Source of the DNA: Triangularia verruculosa
Taxonomy: Eukaryota; Ascomycota; Sordariomycetes; Sordariales; Podosporaceae
Assembly: GCA_033296885.1 (NCBI GenBank)
Contig: MU863888.1
Location: 124,001-188,000 of the forward strand
Length of the DNA: 64,000 nucleotides
Direction of reading: 5' to 3'
The notes under the pieces are model-generated. The model did not search any database, was not told where the DNA came from, and worked only from the letters and a program-made list of their open reading frames with translations. Shown one piece after another: positions 42,584 to 52,089 of this stretch; position 1 is the first letter of the stretch; every line of letters begins with the position of its first letter. The translations under genes and the position numbers were made by a program.

Positions 42584-45001
42584 TCAACCGTCAATCTCCA
42601 TCACGTCCTCGTCTACTTTTGACTTCTTCTCCTTCTTCTCCTTCTTTTCTTTCTTTTCCTTCTTTTCCTTTTCGTCCTTCTTTTGTTTCTTCTCCTTCTT
42701 CTCCTTCTTCTCCTTAACCGGCTCCTCTGGTTTCTCCTCCTCCTCTTCCGGAGCAGCCTCCTCTTGTTGTACTTCGCGCTTCTCCTTCTTGACTGGCTCC
42801 TCTTCCCTCTCCAGGTTCTTAGCCCCTCCAGCAACAGCAGCCACTCTGAGTTCCTCCGGGTTCGTCTCCTTCGCCCACCTGGCCCAATCATGTCTGCGAT
42901 GGCACCAGAGATCGCCCTTCCATGTCCTCCATACGTTTCTGCCCAACCAGCTCTCCCTCAGTTGTGACTCACGCTGCTCGAGCTTAGCCATAACATTCTC
43001 CTTTAGATGGAATGGCACAACCGGAACCTCCTTGTCACCCTTGGATGCCATAGTGATGATGGAGCAAACGATGGGGTTGCCGTGGTGAGTAGAGGCCATG
43101 TCAATTATATTTGGCAGCATGGCCGCGACAAACAGCTTGTGGAAATGCGGGAGCTGAGGTGGAGAGCTGAGGGCCTTGGAGATGACGCCAGCGGTATGAG
43201 CATTCAACGTCGCCATGCGCAGAACCTTGTCAGCTGGGAGCGCCAGGAGAGATGTTTGCATCGCTTTGGCAGGGTTCCCTGGGATGGAGAGAAGAGTGGT
43301 CACAATCTGACAGCCGTGGGACAGCAACGCAGACTTGTTCTTGGCCTCGGCGGGCTGGAACTTCTTCTCCTTGGACTGCTCCTCCTCCGTTTCTTCCTCG
43401 ACAGGACACAACTTCGGTACGATGTACTTCCAGTTGTTGTTGCAAGCTTTGGTCAGTGCCTGCAGAAGCTTGTCGAGCTGCGGAGTGGCGCTACGAACAT
43501 GGCAGCGCTCGAAATACGTCTTGATAACATTAAGACGGCCCTTTTCGAGAAGTGAAGCGAACTCGGGGAGCGATTTCTCAACAGCATCTGCCAGATCCTC
43601 CTTGCTGAGACGGTTGAGGACCTTGATGGCTGGGTATGAGGCAATATCATTTCTCAAGAAACTCTGAATTCGCGGTCCGAAGATGTGCGCATGCAGACCC
43701 TTGAATACCTTGCCTGGGGAGTGGGTGATAAGCGTCTCGAGAAGTCGGGATCCGATGGGGTCGTAAACCATGCTGTTGACAAACTCGCATGCTGGAGAGG
43801 TGTCCTCGGCAAATGACGCTGGCGCACCGGGAACAAGCTTTTCAAGTAGCGTTTCCCTCACTGGCTCCTCCTCCTTTGCCTCCTCCTCGCCCTTTTTCGC
43901 TTTCCTGCCTTTAGGCGCCATAGCAAGCTCAAGTTCCAGCAAGAGTTGCAGAGTAGGGTTGCCAGTCGGGTGTTTAGCCAGTACCCTCAGCGCGGTTCCG
44001 TCCAGGTTGGCTGTTGAATCGACAATAATCTTCTGGATGGCAGCAGTAAATGACGAAGGAACTGTCCTCGTCTGCGAGCTGAGCTCGCTGGCATTCGCCG
44101 CAGCACCCTCCACTGTGATGTACTCCTTGTTCTTTCCCTGCAGCAAAGACTTAACCCCAGCCTGATTCAATGGTCTACCAGCCAAAACCAGTAGCAGCAC
44201 ACGCAGCGCGTGTGATCCATATCGGTCTGACAACAAGAACGAAAGATGCTCCTCGAACTCATCGAGTGTCAACAGCAATAGATCCTCCATGCCCATCTTC
44301 TGGCACTCACTCAGTTCCTCCTCTTCCTCGCCCTCCACAGGTACCTCCTCAGGCACATCACCAGCCAACTCCTGCGTTACCACCGGCGCGCTCTGCAAAA
44401 ACAGCTTCTCACAGCAGTGACTCGCAAATCTGTGAGTAACCAAGCTGATAAAATGTCCCGCAAACGCATCAAACAGCCCCTTCTTCTGCTTCGTATTTGA
44501 CAGCAAAATCAACCTCTCCATCAACCGCGAGCAAGACTGCGAGCTAGCCAGCTTCAGTTCTTTGCCCTTGGCCTCCTTGTAAACGTTCGCCAAGAAAATC
44601 GTCTTTTCCTCCTCGGATGGGAAATCGTTGAGTTCGAGCAGTTCGTCGGCGTGTCGGAAATATTCCTGCTCCTCCTCGGCGAGCATACCGAAAAATTCCT
44701 TTTCGAAACCACCAGGACCACCGCCGCCGCCATGGCCATGACCATTTGTCTCGGTGTCCTCGTTCTTGTGAGCCCTGCCCTTGTCTCCGACGGTATCGAT
44801 CGCAAAGCCGGGGATGTCGCCATTTCCGTCGTCGAGGGGGATGTAATCGGCGCTGGGATCGTACTCGTGCTCTTCATCTCCATTGGCGCGGCGCTGGCGT
44901 TTCGCATCGCGGGCTTCCTCTTCGGCGGTTTCGAGGCCGCGCTTTTTGGCGCGCTTCTCGTCGCGGACCAATTGGCGCTTGGACTTTCTGTTTTTGCCCA
45001 T
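42584..45001 (-). CDS. NOP9: Nucleolar Pumilio-repeat protein Nop9
   Basis: 805 residues from ATG 45001-44999 (MGKNRKSKRQLVRDEKRAKK). An upstream in-frame ATG would add 61 non-conserved residues. The basic N-terminus is nucleolar-signal-like. The Nop9 block EQEYFRHADELLELNDFPSE is followed by degenerate Puf repeats, e.g. SQSCSRLMERLI, THRFASHCCEKL, SDRYGSHALRVLL, YDPIGSRLLETL and HGNPIVCSII. Nop9 binds the 20S pre-rRNA near the Nob1 cleavage site and is required for 40S subunit maturation. The C-terminus ends in a long KKEKKEKK tract (about residues 760-795) and an acidic tail. No introns. It is divergent from the 45650 gene; a telobox lies about 160 bp upstream of the start. Confidence 0.92.
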   Translation of the reverse strand: MGKNRKSKRQLVRDEKRAKKRGLETAEEEARDAKRQRRANGDEEHEYDPSADYIPLDDGNGDIPGFAIDTVGDKGRAHKNEDTETNGHGHGGGGGPGGFEKEFFGMLAEEEQEYFRHADELLELNDFPSEEEKTIFLANVYKEAKGKELKLASSQSCSRLMERLILLSNTKQKKGLFDAFAGHFISLVTHRFASHCCEKLFLQSAPVVTQELAGDVPEEVPVEGEEEEELSECQKMGMEDLLLLTLDEFEEHLSFLLSDRYGSHALRVLLLVLAGRPLNQAGVKSLLQGKNKEYITVEGAAANASELSSQTRTVPSSFTAAIQKIIVDSTANLDGTALRVLAKHPTGNPTLQLLLELELAMAPKGRKAKKGEEEAKEEEPVRETLLEKLVPGAPASFAEDTSPACEFVNSMVYDPIGSRLLETLITHSPGKVFKGLHAHIFGPRIQSFLRNDIASYPAIKVLNRLSKEDLADAVEKSLPEFASLLEKGRLNVIKTYFERCHVRSATPQLDKLLQALTKACNNNWKYIVPKLCPVEEETEEEQSKEKKFQPAEAKNKSALLSHGCQIVTTLLSIPGNPAKAMQTSLLALPADKVLRMATLNAHTAGVISKALSSPPQLPHFHKLFVAAMLPNIIDMASTHHGNPIVCSIITMASKGDKEVPVVPFHLKENVMAKLEQRESQLRESWLGRNVWRTWKGDLWCHRRHDWARWAKETNPEELRVAAVAGGAKNLEREEEPVKKEKREVQQEEAAPEEEEEKPEEPVKEKKEKKEKKQKKDEKEKKEKKEKKEKKEKKSKVDEDVMEIDG

Positions 45002-45649
45002 CTTGACTGTCTGGAGGTGCTGTGCCGGGGTAAAGTTGGTGAACTCGGCTGGGAGGCTCTGCGAAAAAAGATGTTGCTGAGCTCTGATAAGATAAGAACT
45101 TTTTGTTGCCAAGGCGCCAAGGCACCCCAAGCTATTGCCAAGCGGGGTGTTCGGCGCCAACCCTAACCCTTGCAGGAACACCACAATGGAATAGATCCGG
45201 ATCTTGGTTCAGATCCAATGTCATCTCCGCTTGCCGTTGAGCCGTTTCCCCTTGGCTGACATCCGTGACACCTTTGGTCAGATCTTAGGCTAGGGACGGC
45301 GCGGACAAGAGAGGCACAGCGCAGACACCTCGCGATACCATACCAGCGCATCAAATTTCCATTATTTACGTGTGCGAGATGGACCGAGATGTCCACAGCC
45401 AGCTCCTTTCAGTGGCACCCTGCAGGTCCAGCTTGGCGTCAATTCTCGGAACGAGTGGTCGTCATGGGTCGGACGCCAAAGGCAACCCCAAGTCACCAGC
45501 CAAGCCCCCTTCAGCCTTAACTGTGCACCCTCCTGTTTGAAGTCATTGGGCATGTGAGCATCCCTCGAGGATCTCGGTATTTTTCTTGTTTCTTTTTTGA
45601 ATTGCCTTGTACATATTCTCCTTCTCTTTCCTCTTGTTTTTTTCTGATC
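45002..45649. promoter_or_regulatory. Divergent promoter between NOP9 and the 549-aa gene
   Basis: A 648-bp spacer containing the telobox at 45159-45171 near NOP9. The 45360-45560 part has a short open frame on each strand but no gene features. A TC-rich leader precedes 45650. Confidence 0.5.
45159..45171. promoter_or_regulatory. Telobox-like site upstream of NOP9
   Basis: AACCCTAACCCTT, two telomere-type CCCTAA units. In ascomycetes such ARCCCTAA sites are bound by Tbf1-type factors upstream of ribosomal-protein and ribosome-biogenesis genes, which fits NOP9. Binding here is inference. Confidence 0.5.
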
Positions 45650-47458
45650 ATGGAGTTGATCTCACTTTCACTTCTCACTCTTGTTTTCGGCCTCGCCATC
45701 ATGGCTTTCTTTCGGCCCAAGTCTGCGCCGGCATCCAATCCGATAGCTAAGATGATATCATCGACAGCCTTCATCGGCTCCCAGACTGGCGGCGAGTCGG
45801 TCATAAACTATTCTTATACAGACCTGCCGTGGACCCTGATGATGTGGGATGTCTACTATTTCTTTCATTATCTTTGGGCCATCTTCTACGTCGTGTGGCC
45901 TGTGACGCCAACCGACTCTGGGGAGTTGTCTGAGCTCTCGTTCACATATGGGAACATGCTAAGCCTAGGGGTCCACTCGATCTTGGTCGTTTTGCAGTTG
46001 GCGTTTATCGTGGCGCTGCCGTTCATGGTCATTTTGCCAGTATGGACGGCCGTCGGGCTAATAGCTGGCTTCATGGCTGTCAACAAGCTCCTGTGCTTGA
46101 TCTTGAACGGCAGAGGGGACCAGGTCGAGTACCATAGTGACCCAGAATACGCCGAGGCGAGAGAGGAACATAAAGGAGAGGTGTGGATTTTTATCAACGG
46201 TGTGGCTGCTGGGTATGTTTCTTTTGACAGTATACAGCCAATTACTGACAGCGAGATATAGGGAGCACTGGATGAAAAGTAACTTGAATCGTCTAGCTGT
46301 TACCTTTAAGCGGCCTATCCTGGGTATCCATAACAAAACGTTCGCTCCTCCTTCTCCCGGTGTTTGCAGATAGATGGATGCTGATGACCGTTCAGAGCGG
46401 GTATACTTTTCGACGTTGTAGAATGCTGTATCCAGCGCAACTGGCAGTGTGGGTGACAAGTGCCTCCCATCAGCCCTGAGGGATTGCTAATTCGGCTATT
46501 AGACGCCACCAAAGACGTCCGAGTCTGCTACCGCATCATCAAAGAGAAGCTCTACGACCCCAACAATACCAAAGTAGTCTTTATTCTGCACTCTCAAGGT
46601 GGCATTCAGGGCAGTCTGATCATCGACTGGCTGCTTCAAGAACTCCCTCAAGATATCCTCGCCAAGCTCGAGGTCTACACCTTCGGAAACGCAGCCAATC
46701 ACTTCAATAATCCCCATCGTCATGTGCGCTCCCAGAAGGTTGCTTTGCGGAATCCACTCGCGGCAAAGACCGACTCAACCCTGAAGGAAGATGATGGCAC
46801 CGCCACCAACGGCACTGGCACCACAGAACCAGATCTCAAGCCCGCCCGTGACCAGCAGCCACTGGAAGAGAAGGTTCCCTCTCTGACCTCGTTAACTTCC
46901 TCAACTTGCTCGGCTCGACCATCCCAAATCTCAGACCGCGCCATCGGCCATATCGAGCACTACGCACATACCACCGACTTTGTCGCCCTCTGGGGCGTCC
47001 TACACTTCACCGCCTCCACCCTCGATTCCCCCACCATGCCAAGATTCATAGGAAGAGTCTTTGCCCGGTCCAGCCCCCGTGGAGGCCATCAGTTTGTCCA
47101 GCATTACCTTGACGGCATGTTTCCCTTACAGCGTGATGCCAACGGCAAGCTCCTGCGAGACGCCGAAGGAAACCTCATTGGGTGTGTCCAGGAAGGAGAC
47201 AACGAGTTTATGGAGAGCGAGGTCATCATCGGTGGGAACGAAGGTGCTGGTATTGAGGGTGATTTAGAGGGGGAGCAGGTGGGGGTCCATGGCGTCAGTC
47301 CAACTGTGTTGAGGAAGAGAGCCACATTTAGGCGTGAGGGGGCCGTCAAGATGAGGGTTCGGGAGCTAAGTCGGCTGTGGCAGTATAGAGACGGTGGTAG
47401 TCCGGAGGAGTTCAAAGGCAGGACGAAGGGCGAGGTACGGAAGGGAGTTACCCTTTGA
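45650..47458 (+). CDS. Membrane-anchored alpha/beta-hydrolase-like protein (4 exons)
   Basis: Exons 45650-46212, 46262-46339, 46396-46448 and 46503-47458 give 549 residues. All junctions were solved by frame: the middle reads AAGEHWMKSNLNRLAVTFKR, then HNKT, AGILFDVVECCIQRNWQ and YATKDVRVCYRIIKEK. Three hydrophobic segments occur in the first 150 residues (2-20, about 55-82, and about 100-150 as one or two helices). The following soluble part carries a lipase-like nucleophile elbow, HSQGG with S262, inside VVFILHSQGGIQGSL. That supports a DUF676/lipase-type hydrolase fold; no acid or histidine partner can be assigned with certainty. Location is probably the cytosolic face of an internal membrane. 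Substrate is unknown. Confidence 0.75.
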
Positions 47459-47550
47459 GTTTGTAGGTAGGTAGGTATGTAACAACACGTGTCACTGAAT
47501 AAAGTTTTCGACACAGGCTGTGGCGTTTACTTTGCCTCTGACCAAGCTAC

Positions 47551-47558
47551 CTATAAAA
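47551..47558 (+). promoter_or_regulatory. TATA box of the 2EXR gene
   Basis: CTATAAAA about 30 bp upstream of the 36-bp tandem-repeat leader. Confidence 0.5.
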
Positions 47559-47580
47559 AATCTTGGTCCCAGCACTCACA

Positions 47581-47689
47581 AAATCAGCTTTCCCTCTTTA
47601 CTGTTCATTCCAACACAAAGTCAGCTTCTCTCTTTACTTCTCACTCCACCACAAAGCCACCTTTCTCTCTTTACTTCTCACAATGCAGT
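47581..47689. repeat. Three-copy 36-bp tandem repeat forming a 5' leader
   Basis: Units at 47581-47616, 47617-47652 and 47653-47689 share AAAGYCASCTTYYCTCTTTACTTCTCAC-type sequence. The last unit runs into the start codon at 47683. Confidence 0.7.
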
Positions 47690-49053
47690 CCACATCGGAT
47701 GCCATCCAAGCACCCACAAGAGGTTGGCGTCGGTTGCCAGCCGAGATGCGAGTGGAGATATACAAACACATGTGGACGCCGACAACCATTGTTATCTCAA
47801 CCAAGTGGCCATGTCCTCAAAAGCTGCCAGTCACCCTACACCTGAATCGCGAATCCCGAGGAGAAACCCTCAGGTCCTATTACCCCTATACGGTACATTT
47901 TTCTGCGGACCCCTTTTGGAACAGACTCTCCAAATTTGGATATATCAACCCTCATTTGGACATTGTACACTTTGATTCTCTACCGGGCAGAAGGGGAAGC
48001 GGTCCGCTGGAGGTGGAGTTTCCAGGAATCACCAAGCCTCTGCTACGCATAACGATCGACCAGGGAAACAGCGCATTCGATCCTAGAATCTTAGACCCTG
48101 TCCTGCCCATCATTCGCAGCATTGATTTCTGGTCATTTCCCGAAGGGGGATTCCCAGACTTCCCAGACGATCTTCGCCGCTACCGCATTTGCCGGATTCC
48201 GGCGTCGACGCCCCGCACCCCTGTGGCTCGATTCGAAGACGCGCTCTTCGTTCCCGAGTATCCTCTGAGGGCGGATCAAAATCAGGTCTCCTGCACCAAG
48301 CCAGACTGCCGGAGCCCATTCACCTATTTCAAATGGAGAAATGTCCCCAGTGAGAATCAGGTCATAACATCACTACCGCCAGACCTCGATCATCTTGTGC
48401 TAGACGGCAGGTTAACCAGCGAACTCACCCCCGTCAATAAATACAAAGCCTCAGAGCTGCGGCTTCCATGTGCAGTTTCCTACTGGAGCAATGACAAGAC
48501 CATGGACGCTCTACAGCGGGACAAGGTCATATTGTTTGACATAGGGAATGGAGCACAACACACAGGTATCCAGCAACAGGGTGATGAGTGGGTGGTTCTG
48601 AAGGTTGTCTCGCCAACACAAGTTCCCTCTGAGGAAGTCATCATGGGGTCCCTTGCGTATCATCGAAAAGTCTTGATGCGTGGTTACTTCCCAGAGGTTC
48701 CGCACTGGCCTGTACTTGCAATTGGTATTGATATTCCCGCCGATGAGTTTGACGATGTCGCCTTCAGGATTTTTCGCTTGAAATCGAGACATCACCTACC
48801 GGGCGAGATCGTTCACGGTGTCTGCGATCCATCCTTTATGTTTGAGGACCAGAATTACGAGGCCTCTGCGCGACTTCCTCTTGTCAGTGATCATTTTTAC
48901 TGCAGAATGGGTCTTGGCGAGCGTTGGTTACCATTGACATTTTGGCCAGAGAAGAGTATGGCAGTGGAGGAAGGCGAAGACTGTTCGATCAGTTTCCTAG
49001 CGAGTGAGCATCATCGTGCAGCAACGCGTTTACGCCACTGTTGCGATACCTGA
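47683..49053 (+). CDS. 2EXR-domain protein
   Basis: A single exon of 456 residues from the ATG in CACAATGCAGTCC. Upstream in-frame codons read through the leader repeats and are excluded. The 2EXR domain occupies about residues 14-105: LPAEMRVEIYKHMW, LPVTLHLNRESRGETLRSYY, and GYINPHLDIVHFD. This F-box-like fungal family is greatly expanded in Pezizomycotina and its role is unknown. The remaining 340 residues show no recognisable domain; there is a Cys pair (CTKPDCRSPF). No signal peptide or membrane segment. Confidence 0.8.
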   Translation: MQSTSDAIQAPTRGWRRLPAEMRVEIYKHMWTPTTIVISTKWPCPQKLPVTLHLNRESRGETLRSYYPYTVHFSADPFWNRLSKFGYINPHLDIVHFDSLPGRRGSGPLEVEFPGITKPLLRITIDQGNSAFDPRILDPVLPIIRSIDFWSFPEGGFPDFPDDLRRYRICRIPASTPRTPVARFEDALFVPEYPLRADQNQVSCTKPDCRSPFTYFKWRNVPSENQVITSLPPDLDHLVLDGRLTSELTPVNKYKASELRLPCAVSYWSNDKTMDALQRDKVILFDIGNGAQHTGIQQQGDEWVVLKVVSPTQVPSEEVIMGSLAYHRKVLMRGYFPEVPHWPVLAIGIDIPADEFDDVAFRIFRLKSRHHLPGEIVHGVCDPSFMFEDQNYEASARLPLVSDHFYCRMGLGERWLPLTFWPEKSMAVEEGEDCSISFLASEHHRAATRLRHCCDT

Positions 49054-49134
49054 AGTTGGCAAAGTAGCCACCCAAGGGGGGCCAACTGTTGAGACTGGGA
49101 AACAGCAGAGTGATATGTAGTAGCTTAGGTAGGG

Positions 49135-49341
49135 TATCACGCTGTAGACAAAATAATTGGTACTGCAAGCCAGGGTCACACCTTAAAAATAGTAAAAAAC
49201 GCCTATTAGCTATCTTCTTAGGCTTATTACTACCTAGGTATCTTTTAAAGTGTTCTTCATATCTTCCAAGGCCTATCAACCATCTTTCAATACTGTATTC
49301 CCCCTTTACAGTGCCAGTTTTTTTTGTCCAGGACGTGGGTA
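49135..49341. mobile_element. MITE family A, complete copy
   Basis: About 35-bp imperfect terminal inverted repeats: left 49135-49168 (TATCACGCTGTAGACAAAAT on) and right 49306-49341 (reverse complement TACCCACGTCCTGGACAAAA on). Both arms end in a shared GGYACTGYAA. TA dinucleotides sit at both outer edges, as expected for a Tc1/mariner-like element. The AT-rich interior holds GGCCTATCAACCATCTTTCA-type units. At 207 bp it has no coding capacity. It lies between the stop codons of the 2EXR gene and the Zn2Cys6 regulator. Confidence 0.75.
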
Positions 49342-49388
49342 TCTAATTAAAATATCCAGATACCTTTGACCAGATCCAATCCACAATT

Positions 49389-51760
49389 CTAGATAGCATC
49401 CGAATAATAGTTCTCCCAAGAAAACCAATCAAACGTTGCCTCGAAGGGCCGCTTCGTCCCCCTTCCCGTCTCTTCCCCAGCCGTCTCATTCTCGGCAGCA
49501 ACACCGAAGTCGATGTCCCCGGGAAATCCCATCGGCTGCGGCACCCAGCTGAGGAACCTGTCGACGTCGATACCATCTAAAGAAAACTCTTGCTGATCTG
49601 TGCTCATTTGTTGCTCACTGTACTGTGGGGACTGAGTCTCTGAGAACCCCGGCAGAAGTTGGACATCATCAGCCTGCAACGGGGGTTCAGACACCTCACC
49701 AACGTGTCTCCTCGCCAGCCGGAGGAAGATCTCGGCTGTCTTCTGCAATTTGACGGTCAGGTCCCTGAGAAGCGTCAGTTTCGGCTGCAAAGCAACGATG
49801 TACTCGACCACGGTCTGGAGCAGCTTAAGGTCGGACCGGACGGTGGGTGCCTTGGGGTTGGTGACGATGTGGCCGAAGACGACGAAGAACGGGGTGAAGG
49901 GGTAGTAAAGAAGATGCCTGTCATCGTCAGCCTTCCATCTCTCCAAACAGAACAAACTGAAAAGAAAAAATACCAGATAACCCCATTATAAACCGGATCC
50001 CACCCCTCCACCGTCATCGGCAAAATCCCAATCGCCTCCCTCGCGCTCTCAACCCTCACCTCCCCACCCCCCACCTCGCCCTTCGTCAAAATAATCAACA
50101 CATGCAAATACCGAAACTTAACCGTAAACCCAAACAACCTCATCACCCTCTCCTGCCTTACCGACCTAAACACCCCCCTCTCCTTCTCAATCACCCTCTC
50201 ATACATCTCATCCGTCTCCCTATACCACTCCCCCAACCTCCTCTTCAACTCCTCCCTCTCCTCCTCATTCCTATCCCCTGCCCTCCCAACAAACTCCAGT
50301 ACCTTCTCCGTAAGTTTCGCCAGTTCTATGTTGCGAAGAAAGATATACCCCCCAAACTCCGTATCAACCTCTTTAGCCTCATCAAACCCCCTCTCATGAA
50401 GATGCGGTTTAAACCTCTTAAACCACTCCCACCTCGGCATCTCGATCGTATCAACATCCACCCCTTCAAGTCCAGCTTGGGTTCTACCAAAAGCCAAAGC
50501 GCAGCACTTCTCCATGTTGTATATTGCCCAAAACAGCGTTAGATCCCGCTGTCGTTCCTCCTCTCTTTCTTCGTCATCATCATCGTGGTTGTTAGTGGCA
50601 GGCTCCCATAACCGAAGAGCTTGCGCCTGCCGGCAGAGGTGGGAGCAGAGCATCCAGGAGGTATTAGGGCTAGCGGCAAAGTCCTCGCCGTGAAAGGACA
50701 AAAGCGTGAAGGCGGCGATGTTGATTCTGGAGGGGTGGAGGTAGAGGGATGCGTTCTGCAGGGCGAGGCGGACGTTGTGGCGCCAGTGGGGGATGCAGTG
50801 GGGGAAGAGGGAGGCGGTGATTGGGGAGGAGAGGAGGAAGTAGTTTACGTAGATGATCCAGCCTGGGAGGGAGGTGCTGGGGGAGAAGAGGATGGAGGTT
50901 AGGAGGGTGGGGGAGGGGGGGTGGAAGAAGGTCGAGGCGAAGAGGGTTAGGGGGGTGAATTCTGGTGATTTGTTAGTGAGGGGTGTGTGGGTGGGTAGAG
51001 CAGGTAAAGACAACTTACTGGCAATGATCTCGTCGCCGGTTTGTTGATCAGGAATAATGTATTGGCGGGTATCGTGAGGGCCGAGATCAAGGGACATGTC
51101 GAGGCGGAAAGAGGTCAAGGCATCGGTTAGGTCACTAAGATTCTGGAGAGCGAGGGCTTGGTCGTGGTCAGGTGGGGATTGAGTGGTGAGCATGCTCCCA
51201 AGGTGTGTGTTGGCTTCGTCGAGCGAGGAGATCGCAGGGGGTATGACGGTTGTGGCTGGCTTTGGAGGACAGGGTTTGTCTGTTCCAATGACTGGTTTTG
51301 CTACTGCTGCTGATGGGGATGACCCTGGTTTGGACTCTGTGATATTATTAGACTCAGAAGCAGCGATTAGTTTGGTAACGGCAACCGTGAGAGTTTGGAG
51401 CATGGTCTCGATCCGATCAAGTCGAGCGGATAATGAAGAGTCGGCATTGTTGCTGGCTGGCTGCAATGTGGTGGGTGATGATGAAGCGGCCACGGCATCT
51501 GGAAACTGTCTGCTGTAGTTACATGGCCCAGGCCATGGCTTACAAGCGGCACATTTTGGCAGCTCGCGGGTACATCTGATACTGTTAGCATCCATCTTTA
51601 TGTACGAGGACGATGAATAGGTACCTGAGGTACTGACTTGGTCTTCCTCTTCTTACAGCTCTCGCACTGTGTTGTCGAACCACATCAGCACAGCACAATC
51701 TCACAGTGACACTTTTCTTACGGCATAACGAGCAACAGGAACCCGAGTTGTCCCTTCCAT
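49389..51760 (-). CDS. Zn2Cys6 transcription factor with fungal-specific middle homology region (5 exons)
   Basis: Exons are 51760-51722, 51666-51638, 51575-51019, 50961-49974 and 49917-49389, giving 713 residues. The two small first exons build the zinc cluster C14-x2-C17-x6-C24-x6-C31-x2-C34-x6-C41 (CESCKKRKTKC across introns). A heptad-like dimerisation helix follows at about 65-90 (LSARLDRIETMLQTLTVAVT). The fungal-trans domain lies at about 200-520 with SWMLCSHLCRQAQALRLWEP and LFWAIYNMEKCCALAFGR. The last intron restores VIWHLLYYPFTPFFVVFGHI, a typical end of that domain. The C-terminus is acidic (DGIDVDRFLSW). A DNA-binding activator or repressor; target genes unknown. Confidence 0.85.
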
Positions 51761-52089
51761 GACTGAGCTTGACGCCTCCATCTTTCAGTACGTCTGCTCC
51801 TGTAGATACTCGGATTCGAACGGATGTTGTTGAAGCAGTGGTCTTATGCCAAGACCATTGGCTGCACAGTCCGTACCGTCTTAGTTCCAGGTGCGGGGCA
51901 AACTTAATAGTGGAGCTACTTCTTATCAATTGATCAACCGATCTCCCACTTCCTGTATCAACGCTGCACTCAAATAGAGAACATAAAAACAAGAATTAAT
52001 CTGAGAGGTATAAACTCCTTTTTTCCTGTGAAAAATAGGTGGTGGTTGAGCTGGAATAGCTTATTTTATGTGGGGTGGATTTGTAACGA
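51761..52089. other. intergenic upstream of the Zn2Cys6 gene
   Basis: Promoter of the regulator. It also contains the 3' flank of the kinase pseudogene. No gene seen. Confidence 0.4.

Noticed and set aside
42576..43088. Phe/Ser-rich open frame on the + strand
   Set aside because: Antisense of the Lys/Glu-rich C-terminus of NOP9.
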